A stretch of DNA of 64,000 nt from Terriglobales bacterium (lineage in GTDB: Bacteria > Acidobacteriota > Terriglobia > Terriglobales > Acidobacteriaceae): assembly GCA_035573675.1 (NCBI GenBank), contig DATMAB010000027.1, forward strand, positions 124,001 through 188,000, read 5' to 3'. A program made the position numbers and the translations under genes. Shown here one piece after another: positions 1 through 10,788 of this stretch; position 1 is the first letter of the stretch; the number at the start of each line of letters is the position of its first letter. Under the pieces are notes generated by a model that was not told the DNA's origin, did not search any database, and saw only the letters and a program-made list of their open reading frames with translations.

Positions 1-2
1 AG

Positions 3-2051
3 CGCGACACCGACTCCGGCCGCGTGGCTTCGTTCAGCGGCGCCGTGCCGGTCACCGCCAGTGTGGCCGCGGCTTCGGCTACCGCCGGAACCACCGCAGC
101 GGCCACGGCCCCGGCGGCGGAAGCGCCGCTCGCGGGCAGTTCCCGCGTGGTCGCCGCGGCAAAGAAGAACTGGAAGTGGCTGAGTGCAGGCGTGCTGGCG
201 GTGGCGGCGGTGGCAACGGGCTGGATGCTTCTTTCGCCGCGCCGCTCTCCGGCGCTCACCGAGCGCGACACCATCCTGCTCGCCGACTTCGTCAACACCA
301 CCGGCGACGCCGTCTTTGACGACACGCTCAAGCAGGCGCTCGCCGTGCAGCTCGGCCAGTCGCCCTATCTCAACATCCTTCCCGAACAGCGCATCCGTGA
401 GACGCTCGGCCTCATGGGACGTCCCCCCGAAGAACGCGTCACCGCCAATCTAGCCCGGGATATCTGCCAGCGACAGAGCGGAAAAGCCATCCTCGCCGGC
501 TCCATTGCCAGCCTGGGCTCCAACTACGCCATCGTGCTCGATGCGCAGAACTGCCAGACCGGCGAGTCGCTCGCCCGCGAGCAGGTCGAGGCCGCCGGCA
601 AGGAACAGGTGTTGAGCGCGCTGGGCAAGGCGGCCTCCCGCATGCGCGAGAAGCTGGGCGAGTCCCTCAGCTCCATCCGCAAGCTCGATACGCCCATTGA
701 GGAGGCGACCACGCCTTCGCTCGAAGCGCTCAAGGCCTTCAGCCTTGGCCAGCAGGCCCGCGCCAAGGACGAACTGCAAGCCATTCCGTTCTTCAAGCGG
801 GCCATCGAACTCGATCCGAATTTCGCCCTCGCCTACGCCCGGCTCGGCACGGTCTACGGCAACATGGGGGAGAACGAGCTCGCCGGGGTCTATCGCAAGA
901 AGGCTTTCGAGCTGCGCGATCGCGTCAGCGAACAGGAAAAGCTGTACATCACCGCGCACTACTACTCTTCCGTCACCGGGGAGGTGCAGAAGACCATCGA
1001 GACCTACCAGTTGTGGAAGCAGCTCTACCCTCGCGATTGGACGCCGTACAACAACTTGGCCATCGCCTACATGAACCTCGGCCAGTATGAGAAGGCCATC
1101 GAGGAGGCGCGCAAGTCCGCGGAGCTGAACCCCACCCATCCTTTTCCCGTGGTCCAGCTTGCCCAGGGCTACGCCAGCCTGGGGCGCTACGCCGAAGCCA
1201 AGTCCGTCACGCAACAAGCTATCGCCAACGGCATGGACGTCCCCTACTTGCACTTCGGACTCTACTTTGCTGCCTTCCTTGAGAATGATGCGGCCGGCCT
1301 GCAGCGCGAGTTGGACTGGGCGCGCGGCAAGCCGATGGAAACCGATATGCTCGGGATCGAGGCCGCCCGCGAAGCTTATTTCGGCCGCATGGCCCGTGCG
1401 CGCGATCTTGCGCGTCGCAACGTGGAGGGGCTCGAACGGCGCGGAACCAAAGGCGCTGGAGCTCAGAGCCTGCTGGGGCTCGCTGGCGCCGAAGCCGTGT
1501 ACGGCAACCACGACCAGGCGCGCCGGTTGGTGCAGCAAGCATTGGAGCTGGAGCGCGGCCGAAACACGTTCCCTGCAGAGATCCTGGCTTTCATCGGCGA
1601 CTCGGCGCGCGCCCAGGCTCTTGCCGAGGAACTCGCCCGGCGCTATCCGCAGGATACCTTCGTTAATCAGGTCGGGTTGCCGCAGGCACGCGCCTGGATG
1701 GAGCTGCGGCGTAACAACCCGGCCCGCGCACTGGAGCTTCTTGAGACTGCTCGTCCTTACGAAGGTGCGGTGCTCTCCGCGAACTACGTGCGCGGAACGG
1801 CCTACCTGAAGCTGGGCAAGGGCCGGGAGGCGGCGGCCGAATTTCAGCAGGTCCTGAAGAAGGTCGGTTATTTCCCCATCGACCCCCTGAAAGCGGTCGC
1901 CCACGTCCAACTCGCCCGCGCCTACGTCCTCTCGGGCGACCAGCCGGCGGCCCGCAAGTCTTACCAGGACTTCTTCGCCCTCTGGAAAGACGCCGATCCC
2001 GACCTGCCCATTCTGAAAGAAGCCAAAGCCGAATACGCCAAATTGCAGTGA
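3..2051 (+). CDS. C-terminal part of a TPR-tailed Ser/Thr protein kinase (5' end outside window)
   Basis: The frame is open to the left edge, so the true start lies upstream; the GTG at 24 is probably internal. The visible part has an Ala/Thr-rich linker, one membrane segment (about residues 50-70 counted from 24, rich in Leu/Val/Ala and followed by SPRR), a domain beginning ERDTILLADFVNTTGD, and then a long run of TPR-like helical repeats (NPNFALAYARLG-type and YNNLAIAYMNLGQYEKAIEE-type units). The DTDSGR stretch just before the linker and this layout are common in acidobacterial Ser/Thr kinases with an extracytoplasmic TPR region. The kinase domain itself is not in the window, so the kinase part is inferred. 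The tail would sit outside the inner membrane and could sense or bind a partner. Confidence 0.75.
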   Translation, partial: RDTDSGRVASFSGAVPVTASVAAASATAGTTAAATAPAAEAPLAGSSRVVAAAKKNWKWLSAGVLAVAAVATGWMLLSPRRSPALTERDTILLADFVNTTGDAVFDDTLKQALAVQLGQSPYLNILPEQRIRETLGLMGRPPEERVTANLARDICQRQSGKAILAGSIASLGSNYAIVLDAQNCQTGESLAREQVEAAGKEQVLSALGKAASRMREKLGESLSSIRKLDTPIEEATTPSLEALKAFSLGQQARAKDELQAIPFFKRAIELDPNFALAYARLGTVYGNMGENELAGVYRKKAFELRDRVSEQEKLYITAHYYSSVTGEVQKTIETYQLWKQLYPRDWTPYNNLAIAYMNLGQYEKAIEEARKSAELNPTHPFPVVQLAQGYASLGRYAEAKSVTQQAIANGMDVPYLHFGLYFAAFLENDAAGLQRELDWARGKPMETDMLGIEAAREAYFGRMARARDLARRNVEGLERRGTKGAGAQSLLGLAGAEAVYGNHDQARRLVQQALELERGRNTFPAEILAFIGDSARAQALAEELARRYPQDTFVNQVGLPQARAWMELRRNNPARALELLETARPYEGAVLSANYVRGTAYLKLGKGREAAAEFQQVLKKVGYFPIDPLKAVAHVQLARAYVLSGDQPAARKSYQDFFALWKDADPDLPILKEAKAEYAKLQ

Positions 2052-2080
2052 GCTTTTTTCGGAGGGCACAGCTTCCGTTT

Positions 2081-2178
2081 GTCATGCTGAGCGAAGCGAA
2101 GCATCCCTGTACCCGGACATTCCTACTCGGGCGGGGACTCTCGTCCGCCACGGCCCACTGGAAATGACAAGGGCGGAC
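2081..2178. repeat. Dispersed intergenic repeat, GTCATGCTGAGCGAAG type
   Basis: This non-coding gap begins GTCATGCTGAGCGAAGCGAA and ends near a reverse-oriented ATGACAAG. Related GTCAT...GAG / ...ATGAC elements occur at about 4834-4905, 17080-17120 and 21268-21372. The element lies between the kinase gene and a small secreted-protein gene. Confidence 0.6.
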
Positions 2179-2216
2179 ATGAATTCCGCAGTTGCCGACA
2201 GCACCGGAGGTGACCC

Positions 2217-2570
2217 ATGAAGAGTCTGCTTATCCTGTCAGTGTGCGTGTTCTTGGTCCCGGCGGGCGCCGCTGCCCAGTCACAGCATCCTGCCACGCAA
2301 CCATCGAAATCACCGCCGCCCTCTGCCGCCACGCCCACCTGCGGCGCGCACGCCACCCCCGCGCAACTTGAAGCCTTGCGCTCCGACCTGAAGAAAATGC
2401 GCTCCCTGCTCGCCCAGATGCAGACCAACCTGGCCTTTGTGCAGAACGCGCCCACCCCGCTCAAGCACCAGTTCGAGCTGGAGATCGACATGTGGCGCAC
2501 GCTGCTCGAGCACATGGAGCGCAACGTGGGCAATCCGGCCACAGAAGGCGCGGTCCGCCAGCATCCCTGA
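2217..2570 (+). CDS. Small secreted protein of unknown function
   Basis: This 117-residue protein has a clear signal peptide (MKSLLILSVCVFLVPAGAAA, cleavage near AAAQ). A Pro/Ser/Thr-rich linker follows, then a helical region with heptad-like Leu spacing (LEALRSDLKKMRSLLAQMQ). A strong ribosome site, GGAGGTGA at 2206-2213, fixes the ATG at 2217. It is likely periplasmic or surface-associated. The helical part might form a coiled coil. No family is recognised. Confidence 0.75.
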   Translation: MKSLLILSVCVFLVPAGAAAQSQHPATQPSKSPPPSAATPTCGAHATPAQLEALRSDLKKMRSLLAQMQTNLAFVQNAPTPLKHQFELEIDMWRTLLEHMERNVGNPATEGAVRQHP

Positions 2571-2590
2571 GAGCGCTGATTCCTGCGTGG

Positions 2591-2596
2591 TAGAAT
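2591..2596 (+). promoter_or_regulatory. Putative -10 box of rpe (leaderless type)
   Basis: TAGAAT lies 9 nt before the rpe ATG, with no Shine-Dalgarno between. Transcription would start at or within a few bases of the ATG. No good -35 is visible. The same arrangement precedes gatB, mfd, the DtxR-family gene and the deacetylase gene. Confidence 0.4.
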
Positions 2597-2605
2597 CCTG
2601 CCGCG

Positions 2606-3280
2606 ATGATCGAGCTGGCGCCCTCCATCCTCTCCGCCGACTTTGCCCGGCTGGGCGAGCAGGCGCGCGCCGCCCTCGAAGGCGGCGCCACCCTGCTGCA
2701 CGTGGACGTGATGGACGGCCACTTCGTCCCCAACATCACCATCGGCCCGCCGGTGGTCGCGTCGTTGCGCAAGGCCACCGAAGTTCCCCTCGACGTCCAT
2801 CTGATGATCGAGAACGCCGACCAGTTCATCCCCGCGTTTGCCGATGCCGGCGCCGACTGGATCTCCGTCCATCAGGAGGCCTGCCGCCACCTGCACCGCA
2901 CCTTGGAGATGATCCGCAGCCGCAACCTGTCGCCGGGCGTGGTCGTCAACCCCGCCACGCCGGTCGAGACGCTCGTCGACGTGCTCGATGCCGTGGACTT
3001 CGTCCTGGTGATGTCCGTCAACCCGGGCTTCGGCGGCCAGAAGTTCATCCCCGGCTCGCTGGAGAAGATCCGCAAGCTGGCCGCTCAGCGCACCACGCGC
3101 GGGTTGAATTTCCGCATCGAGGTCGACGGCGGCATCGCTGCGGACACCATCGCCGACGTGGTCCGTGCCGGCGCCGAGATCCTGGTGGCCGGCAACGCCG
3201 TCTTCGGCAAGGGCGACCCCAAAAAGAACGTGCAGGACCTGCTGAAACTGGCCCGCGAGGCCACCCTCCAGCGGGTCTGA
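2606..3280 (+). CDS. rpe: Ribulose-phosphate 3-epimerase
   Basis: This 224-residue cytosolic TIM-barrel enzyme interconverts ribulose 5-phosphate and xylulose 5-phosphate in the pentose phosphate pathway. Family motifs are present in order: APSILSADF at the N-terminus, HVDVMDGHFVPN (metal His and catalytic Asp), DVHLMI, VLVMSVNPGFGGQ (phosphate loop region), EVDGGI with the second catalytic Asp, and AGNAVFG at the C-terminus. Length matches the family. The ATG is preceded by a TAGAAT box rather than a ribosome site. Confidence 0.96.
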   Translation: MIELAPSILSADFARLGEQARAALEGGATLLHVDVMDGHFVPNITIGPPVVASLRKATEVPLDVHLMIENADQFIPAFADAGADWISVHQEACRHLHRTLEMIRSRNLSPGVVVNPATPVETLVDVLDAVDFVLVMSVNPGFGGQKFIPGSLEKIRKLAAQRTTRGLNFRIEVDGGIAADTIADVVRAGAEILVAGNAVFGKGDPKKNVQDLLKLAREATLQRV

Positions 3281-3284
3281 TGGT

Positions 3285-3300
3285 CCCAGGAAATCCTGGG
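3285..3300 (+). terminator. Weak hairpin after rpe
   Basis: CCCAGG-AAAT-CCTGGG forms a perfect 6-bp stem with a 4-nt loop, followed by only TTTC. It sits 4 nt after the rpe stop. It could be a weak terminator or attenuator before the downstream lipoprotein gene. Confidence 0.35.
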
Positions 3301-3386
3301 TTTCGGCTGGCGGTTGAGCGTCCCGCGAAGGTAAACTATTGCCTCTGAGCGCTGTGACCCTCCGATTCTTTCCAGGTGGTGGTTGA

Positions 3387-4757
3387 ATGATGCTTCGTCG
3401 AACTCTGAGCGCGCTTCTCGTGGCGGCCCTGGTGATGTCGTTCGCCGCCTGCAGCAACAAGACCAAGAACCCGCTGGCCGACCTCGACTCCAAACAGCCC
3501 GACAAGGTGCTGTTCGACCGCGCCATGGCCGCTCTGCAGAAGAACAAGTTCGACGTCGCGCGCCTCACCCTGCAGACCCTGATCAATACCTATCCGGAAT
3601 CCGAGTACGTGGCCCGCGCCAAGCTGGCCGTAGGCGACGCCTGGTACCAGGAGGGCGGCTCCGCAGCGCTGGCCCAGGCCGAGATTGAATATAAAGACTT
3701 CATCACCTTCTTCCCCAACATGCCGGAGGCGGCCGAGGCCCAGCTCAAGGTGGCCGACATCCACTACCGGCAGATGGCCAAGCCCGACCGCGACTTCACC
3801 CATGCCAAGCGCGCCGAGGAAGAGTACAAGCAGCTCCTGCTGCAGTTCCCGGATAGCGACCCGGAACGCATCCTGAAGCCCGCGCGCGAGCGCCTGTTGC
3901 AGGTGCAGGAAGTGCTGGCCGAGCGCGAGTTCCGCATCGGCTGGTTCTATTACAAGACCCGCGAGTCCTACGCCGCGGCCGTGGCCCGCCTGCAGTCGCT
4001 GGTCGACACCTACCCGCTCTACAGCGGCGCTTCCGAAGCTCTCTACCTCCTGGGCAACGCCTACGAGCACCAGGTGGAGCTGGTTCGCTCCAGCAATTTC
4101 AGCGAGCTGGCCAAGTCCCGCCTCATCCAGCAATACACCGACAAGGCGGCCGAAGCCTACTCCCGCATCCTCACTCGCTACCCGGTGACCGAGCGCGTGG
4201 AGGACGCCAAGGAGCGCCTGGCGGAGATGAAACGGCCCATCCCCGAGCCCACGCCCGAGGCCATCGCCCTGAACAAGGCGGAGGAAGAAAGCCGCGGCAA
4301 GACCGGCATGGTCGGCCGCATCTTCAGCAACCTGCGCAGCAGCCCCGATATGGCTCGCGCCACCAAGGTGGGCGAGCCCACCATGGTTGAGCCCACGCCC
4401 ACCAGCGCACCGGAAATCATCCGGTCCGCCACCCGCACTGTCGAAGAGGCCGGTTCGCCGCGCGGGACGGTTTCCGCCGAGGTGGTGCGCAGCGGCTCGC
4501 CCCCGCCCAACGATCCCGTGCCCTCTTCCCAGCCGCGCATCAATGACGCCACGCAGCCCGGCGGCGTCTCGAGCGAAGTTCCGGCTGCCCCGCCACAAAT
4601 CAACTACGCCGAGGCCGGCGACACCCCGCCCGCAGAGCCCTCCGCCCAGGCCGAAGATGGCAAGGACGACAAGGATAAGGACAAGAAGGACGACGACTCC
4701 TTCTCCACCAGCAAGAAAAAGAAGAAGAAGGGTCTGCGCAAGATTGTCCCCTTCTAA
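3387..4757 (+). CDS. BamD/YfiO-like outer-membrane assembly lipoprotein with a long charged tail
   Basis: The protein has 456 residues. The N-terminus is a lipoprotein signal (MSFAAC, lipid-bearing Cys about residue 22). A block of TPR units follows, typical of BamD (LFDRAMAALQKNKFDVARLTLQTLINTYPESEYVARA and later KSRLIQQYTDKAAEAYSRIL), covering about residues 40-290. The remaining 160 residues are low-complexity, Pro/Ser-rich, and end in a Lys/Asp run (DKDKKDD, then KKKKKKGLRKIVPF). E. coli BamD has about 245 residues, so the tail is an extra. The role in the BAM complex is inferred from the TPR block. Confidence 0.85.
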   Translation: MMLRRTLSALLVAALVMSFAACSNKTKNPLADLDSKQPDKVLFDRAMAALQKNKFDVARLTLQTLINTYPESEYVARAKLAVGDAWYQEGGSAALAQAEIEYKDFITFFPNMPEAAEAQLKVADIHYRQMAKPDRDFTHAKRAEEEYKQLLLQFPDSDPERILKPARERLLQVQEVLAEREFRIGWFYYKTRESYAAAVARLQSLVDTYPLYSGASEALYLLGNAYEHQVELVRSSNFSELAKSRLIQQYTDKAAEAYSRILTRYPVTERVEDAKERLAEMKRPIPEPTPEAIALNKAEEESRGKTGMVGRIFSNLRSSPDMARATKVGEPTMVEPTPTSAPEIIRSATRTVEEAGSPRGTVSAEVVRSGSPPPNDPVPSSQPRINDATQPGGVSSEVPAAPPQINYAEAGDTPPAEPSAQAEDGKDDKDKDKKDDDSFSTSKKKKKKGLRKIVPF

Positions 4758-4766
4758 GGTTTGTCG

Positions 4767-4820
4767 GCTCTGTTGACATGCCGCTTTGAAAGGGCGCGCC
4801 TTCAGGCGCGCCGTAAGCGG
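4767..4820. repeat. REP-like hairpin element, copy 1
   Basis: GGCGCGCC-TTCA-GGCGCGCC (4793-4812) is a perfect 8-bp stem with a 4-nt loop. It is flanked by TTTGAAAGG and GCTCTGTTGACAT. The reverse complement matches the element at 17141-17186, including the conserved ATGTCAACAGAGC side arm. It lies 10 bases after the BamD-like gene and may also stop transcription. Confidence 0.6.
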
Positions 4821-4833
4821 CCCCCAAGTGAAT

Positions 4834-5038
4834 TGTCATCCCGAGGGCCCGCGAGGAAGCGACGCGGACCGAGCGGGCCCGAGGGACCCTGGCTTTTCCG
4901 CCATTTCCTGCCAAAACCCCTGCTGAGGATGCGATAGAGCCAATCACGCTCTAGTTTCGTAGCGCCGGCGTCTCGCCGGCTGTAGCGTCACCTCACGGCC
5001 GGCGCTGACCGCTGGCCACTCGCCATTGACCACTGCCT
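4834..5038. repeat. Composite of three intergenic repeat families
   Basis: The gap between the BamD-like and response-regulator genes holds three repeats: a GTCATCCCGAGGG-type element (about 4834-4905), a GCCGGCG-TCT-CGCCGGC hairpin in the frame TAGCGCCGGCGTCTCGCC (4961-5003, similar to 59711-59735), and degenerate CTGGCCACT/GACCACTG units (5004-5038). I see no gene here. Confidence 0.55.
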
Positions 5039-5123
5039 TCCCACACCAAAGGTCTAGCACCTTCCTCGGTTGACTTGCGGCGCAGGACACAGTAACTTCG
5101 TCTCCTTCACTGGGGAACCGTCC

Positions 5124-6416
5124 GTGCCGCTGAAGATCCTGCTCGCCGACGACAGCATGACCGCCCAGAAGATGGGCGAGAAGATCCTCGAGGAGGCGGG
5201 CTACGAAGTGGTGGCCGTCTCCAACGGCGCCGCGGCCACCAAGAAGATCGCCTCCGAGAAGCCCGACCTCATCATCCTCGATATCTACATGCCCGGCTAC
5301 ACCGGCCTGGAGATCTGCCAGCGCGTCAAGGCAGACCCCGCCACCGCCAAGGTTCCGGTCGTACTCACCGTCGGCCAGGTCGAGCCCTACAACCCGGAGG
5401 ACGCGGAGAAGGTCAAGGCCGATGGCGTCATCGTCAAGCCCTTCGTCCCCAGCGACCTGGTGGCCGCCATCAAGAAGATCGAGGAGAGACTCTCGGCGCC
5501 GGCCGCGCCGCCGCCTCCGCCACCTGTGGACACCGTGGAGATCACCGCGCCCGCCATCGCCGAGTTCCCCGACGCCTCCTATCAGGAATGGAAGGAATCG
5601 GCCGAGGCGGTCGAAGAACACCCCATCGAGGAAGCTCCGCGCCGCGCCGAGGTCAGCGTGCCGGACGAGATGGCGGCCGCCCCCGCCTTCGGCCTGGACA
5701 TGCTGGGCGAAGAGCCGGCTCCTCCTCCGCCTGTTGTCCAGCCGCCCAAGTCCGTGGCTTCGCACGCGACCGACTCTCTGGTGGAGTTCACTTCTGCGCC
5801 GCAAGCCGGCGACGTGGTCGCCCACGGCAAAGACCCCGCGCTGGTCACCGACGCCAGCGAGATGGCCACCGCCTTCCCCACCAGGTTCGGCGTCGAGGGC
5901 GCCGAGGTCATGCCGGGCGGCTTCACTCCGGAAATGATGGCAGGGGCTGCGCCCGCTGCTGAAGAACCGGCCGCCGCCGAGCCGACCGCCGAGGCTGCGC
6001 CGGCCGCGGAACCCGAGCCCGTGCCCGTCGCCGTCGTAGCTCCTCCCAGCGAAGAAGAAAGGCTGCAGCTTGCGCGCGAGATGCAGGCCGCCGTCGCCGA
6101 TATGCCGGTCGAGCCCGTCCCGGTGGAAGAAGCCGCGCCCGCTCCCGTGCCCGAACCCGAGCCCGCGCCCATCGCCTTCGCGTCCCCGCCGCCCGCCGCT
6201 GAGCCTCACTCCGATCTCGAACTGGCCGCCGCCATGGCGGTCGCCGTCGGCGCCACCGCCGAGCCCGTGGTCGCCGCTCCGGCCGCCGCTACGACTTCGC
6301 TCGACGCCAACGCCATCGCTATGATCGTCCACAAGGTCACCGAGCGCATGAAGCCCCAGCTCATCGAAGAGATCGCCCGCGAACTCGCCGCCGAAGCCGA
6401 ACGAATGCGGCGCTAG
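5124..6416 (+). CDS. Response regulator: receiver domain plus Ala/Pro-rich tail
   Basis: I chose the GTG at 5124 because GGGGA (5112-5116) precedes it and the receiver fold starts at once (VPLKILLADDSMTAQKMGEK). Longer forms from 5070 lack a ribosome site. The receiver covers about residues 3-122, with acidic D9/D10, phospho-acceptor D53 in LDIYMPG, T82 and K105 in VKPF. About 260 residues of Ala/Pro/Glu-rich linker follow, then a short conserved-looking C-terminus (AIAMIVHKVTERMKPQLIEEIARELA). No DNA-binding or enzymatic output domain is visible, so it may signal by protein contacts. No kinase gene is adjacent. Confidence 0.85.
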   Translation: MPLKILLADDSMTAQKMGEKILEEAGYEVVAVSNGAAATKKIASEKPDLIILDIYMPGYTGLEICQRVKADPATAKVPVVLTVGQVEPYNPEDAEKVKADGVIVKPFVPSDLVAAIKKIEERLSAPAAPPPPPPVDTVEITAPAIAEFPDASYQEWKESAEAVEEHPIEEAPRRAEVSVPDEMAAAPAFGLDMLGEEPAPPPPVVQPPKSVASHATDSLVEFTSAPQAGDVVAHGKDPALVTDASEMATAFPTRFGVEGAEVMPGGFTPEMMAGAAPAAEEPAAAEPTAEAAPAAEPEPVPVAVVAPPSEEERLQLAREMQAAVADMPVEPVPVEEAAPAPVPEPEPAPIAFASPPPAAEPHSDLELAAAMAVAVGATAEPVVAAPAAATTSLDANAIAMIVHKVTERMKPQLIEEIARELAAEAERMRR

Positions 6417-6425
6417 CATTAGTTT

Positions 6426-6468
6426 TCGTCTTTTCGCTTATTGCTTATCGCTTACTGCTGATTGCGAC
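6426..6468. repeat. Degenerate CGCTTATTGCTTATCGCTTA repeat
   Basis: Tandem imperfect copies of a roughly 10-nt unit (TTCGCTTATTGCTTATCGCT, then TACTGCTGATTG) lie in the gap before valS. It resembles the other heptad-like degenerate repeats in this window but has its own sequence. Confidence 0.45.
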
Positions 6469-6476
6469 ATTGCCGT

Positions 6477-6506
6477 TTGACCCTCTTTTCTCCCCGCCTG
6501 TAATAT
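6477..6506 (+). promoter_or_regulatory. Putative sigma-70 promoter of valS
   Basis: TTGACC (6477-6482) and TAATAT (6501-6506) are separated by 18 nt. Transcription would start near 6513, giving a leader of about 30 nt before valS. Confidence 0.5.
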
Positions 6507-6542
6507 CGTTCCTTACTCCTTCGTTTTCATATCTCAAGCGGA

Positions 6543-9248
<2,706 letters not shown>

Positions 9249-9257
9249 GGTTTCACT

Positions 9258-9311
9258 GCGTACTGGGTACTCGGTACTTCTGAGAACCGAGAACTGGGAA
9301 CTGAGAACTCG
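9258..9311. repeat. GTACT/GAGAACTGG degenerate repeat
   Basis: Tandem imperfect units (GTACTGGGTACTCGGTACTT, then GAGAACCGAGAACTGGGAAC) fill the gap between valS and nadC. A related unit lies at 59008-59034. The second half is roughly complementary to the first, so a hairpin is possible. Confidence 0.5.
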
Positions 9312-9313
9312 CA

Positions 9314-10192
9314 ATGGACTGGCACAGCCGGCGCATCACCGCGATCCTGGAGAACGCGCTGAAGGAAGACAGCGCCACGCGCGACGCCACCGCGCTGGCC
9401 TGCATCGACGAGTATCAGCTTGCCACCGCGGTCATCGTCGCCCGCCAGGACTGCGTGCTCGCCGGCGTGGGCGCCATCCGCGCCATCTTCGACGTCTATG
9501 CCGCGCTCGACGGCCATGTGGTGACGCATCCGGAAGTCACCAGCCATCCGGAGATCTTCGACGGGGTGCGCCTGCACAAGGGACAGACCGTCGCCGTCAT
9601 CCGCCACAACGCCCGCATCGTCCTTTCCTGCGAGCGCGTCATCCTGAACGTGCTGCAGCGGGTGAGCGGCATCGCCACCCTCACGCGCAAGTTCGTGGAC
9701 GCCATCGCCGGCACGCGCGCCCGCATCCTCGACACGCGCAAGACCATGCCGGGCCTGCGCCTGCTGGACAAGTACGGCGTGCGCTGCGGCGGCGGCCTGA
9801 ACCACCGCATCGACCTCTCCGACGGCGTGCTCATCAAGAACAATCACATCACGCTCGCGGGCGGCATCCGCCAGGCCTTGGAGCGCGCCCATCGCAACCG
9901 CCGCGGCTCGCAGCCGCTGGAGATCGAGGTCCGCTCGCTCACCGAACTCGAGGAAGCCCTGCAGCATGGCGCCGAGGCCATCCTGCTCGACAACATGAAG
10001 GTGGAGGACGTGGCCCGCGCCGTGGAGCGCTGCGGCAACCACACGCGCCGCGTGCCGCTGGAGTGTTCCGGCGGCATCACGCTGGAAAACGTCCGGGCCT
10101 ACGCCGAGACCGGCGTGGACTACATCTCCGTCGGCGCGCTGACGCATTCGGCCGTCGCCGTGGACATGAACATGCGCGTCCAACCGGCGTAG
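9314..10192 (+). CDS. nadC: Nicotinate-nucleotide pyrophosphorylase (quinolinate phosphoribosyltransferase)
   Basis: This 292-residue enzyme converts quinolinate and PRPP to nicotinate mononucleotide in de novo NAD synthesis. Motifs include ALKEDSATRDAT near the N-terminus, ERVILNVLQRVSGIAT, DTRKTMPGLRLLDKYGVRCGGG (substrate-binding Arg/Lys/His), LIKNNHI, and the barrel-end motifs LLDNMKVEDV and ECSGGITLENV with VDYISVGALTHS. It starts directly after a repeat and has no clear ribosome site. Confidence 0.96.
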   Translation: MDWHSRRITAILENALKEDSATRDATALACIDEYQLATAVIVARQDCVLAGVGAIRAIFDVYAALDGHVVTHPEVTSHPEIFDGVRLHKGQTVAVIRHNARIVLSCERVILNVLQRVSGIATLTRKFVDAIAGTRARILDTRKTMPGLRLLDKYGVRCGGGLNHRIDLSDGVLIKNNHITLAGGIRQALERAHRNRRGSQPLEIEVRSLTELEEALQHGAEAILLDNMKVEDVARAVERCGNHTRRVPLECSGGITLENVRAYAETGVDYISVGALTHSAVAVDMNMRVQPA

Positions 10193-10222
10193 GTCAGTGG
10201 CCGGTGGTCGGTGGCTAGTGGC
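10193..10222. repeat. GTCAGTGGCCGGTGG repeat, left of the four-helix gene
   Basis: GTCAGTGGCCGGTGGTCGGT with GGCTAGTGGC starts right after the nadC stop. It is an inverted partner of the ACCACTGGCCACTG repeat at 10635-10663, so the pair flanks the four-helix-bundle gene. Confidence 0.55.
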
Positions 10223-10274
10223 AAGTAAAAGCCAGATCCCTAGGGGAACATAATGCTTGCTGAACGAAGAAGGT

Positions 10275-10643
10275 ATGACCGTTAAAACATATGCGGACCT
10301 GGTTGCCTGGCAAAAGGCCATCGATCTTGTCCTGGATGTGTACCGCGCCACTAGAAGTTTTCCCAAAGAGGAAGCGTATGGCTTGACAGCTCAGGTACGC
10401 AGGGCAGCTGTGTCGGTTCCCAGCAACATTGCCGAGGGCCAGGGGCGCGGTTCCACGGGAGAGTTCTTGCAATTCATCGGGCACGCCAAGGGCTCCTTAT
10501 TCGAACTGGAGACTCAGCTCACAATCGCCGGCAGGTTAGAGTACCTGCACGAAACAGAGCTTGCCCGGCTGCTCCAGTCCTGCTCAGAGCTGGGAAGAAT
10601 CATCAACGGGCTGCTCCGATCGTTGAGGAAGCCTGATCACTGA
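10275..10643 (+). CDS. Four-helix bundle protein (23S rRNA intervening-sequence / S23 family)
   Basis: This 122-residue all-helical protein has the family hallmarks YADLVAWQKAIDLVLDVY, FPKEEAYGLTAQVRRAAVSVPSNIAEGQGR and GSLFELETQL. Relatives are encoded in 23S rRNA intervening sequences or stand alone and oligomerise; the cellular role is poorly known. I start at ATG 10275, where the family alignment begins. A TTG at 10257 with AGGGGA (10242-10247) is an alternative that adds six residues. The gene sits between nadC and birA inside an inverted repeat pair, suggesting insertion as a unit. Confidence 0.88.
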   Translation: MTVKTYADLVAWQKAIDLVLDVYRATRSFPKEEAYGLTAQVRRAAVSVPSNIAEGQGRGSTGEFLQFIGHAKGSLFELETQLTIAGRLEYLHETELARLLQSCSELGRIINGLLRSLRKPDH

Positions 10644-10663
10644 CCACTGGCCACTGGCCACTG
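10635..10663. repeat. ACCACTGGCCACTG repeat, right of the four-helix gene
   Basis: Tandem degenerate ACTGACCACTGGCCACTGGC units lie between the four-helix gene and the open frame of birA. They are the inverted counterpart of 10193-10222. The same family occurs at 5004-5038 and 45431-45470. Confidence 0.55.
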
Positions 10664-10788
10664 TTTAGCTGATAATCTCCCGCATCGCCCGCGCCTCCAC
10701 AATCCGCCGCGCCGCGCAGGAAGTCTCGGCGCGCACCGACGGACGTCTCGGCCGCATCGTCCGCCTGCTCAGCGACCACGCGACCGTA

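Noticed and set aside
450-2069. Long minus-strand open frame opposite the kinase tail, and similar ones opposite valS (6534-9314), nadC (8699-10366), mfd (49705-52041) and the DUF885 fusion (51849-55502)
   Set aside because: They mirror GC-rich coding DNA on the other strand, give low-complexity Arg/Gly/His/Leu-rich or Ala-rich translations and lack family motifs or ribosome sites.
5004-5038. CRISPR-like array from the short tandem repeats (also at 10635, 45431, 46222, 62661)
   Set aside because: Units are only 7-12 nt, imperfect and without spacers; no cas gene is present.
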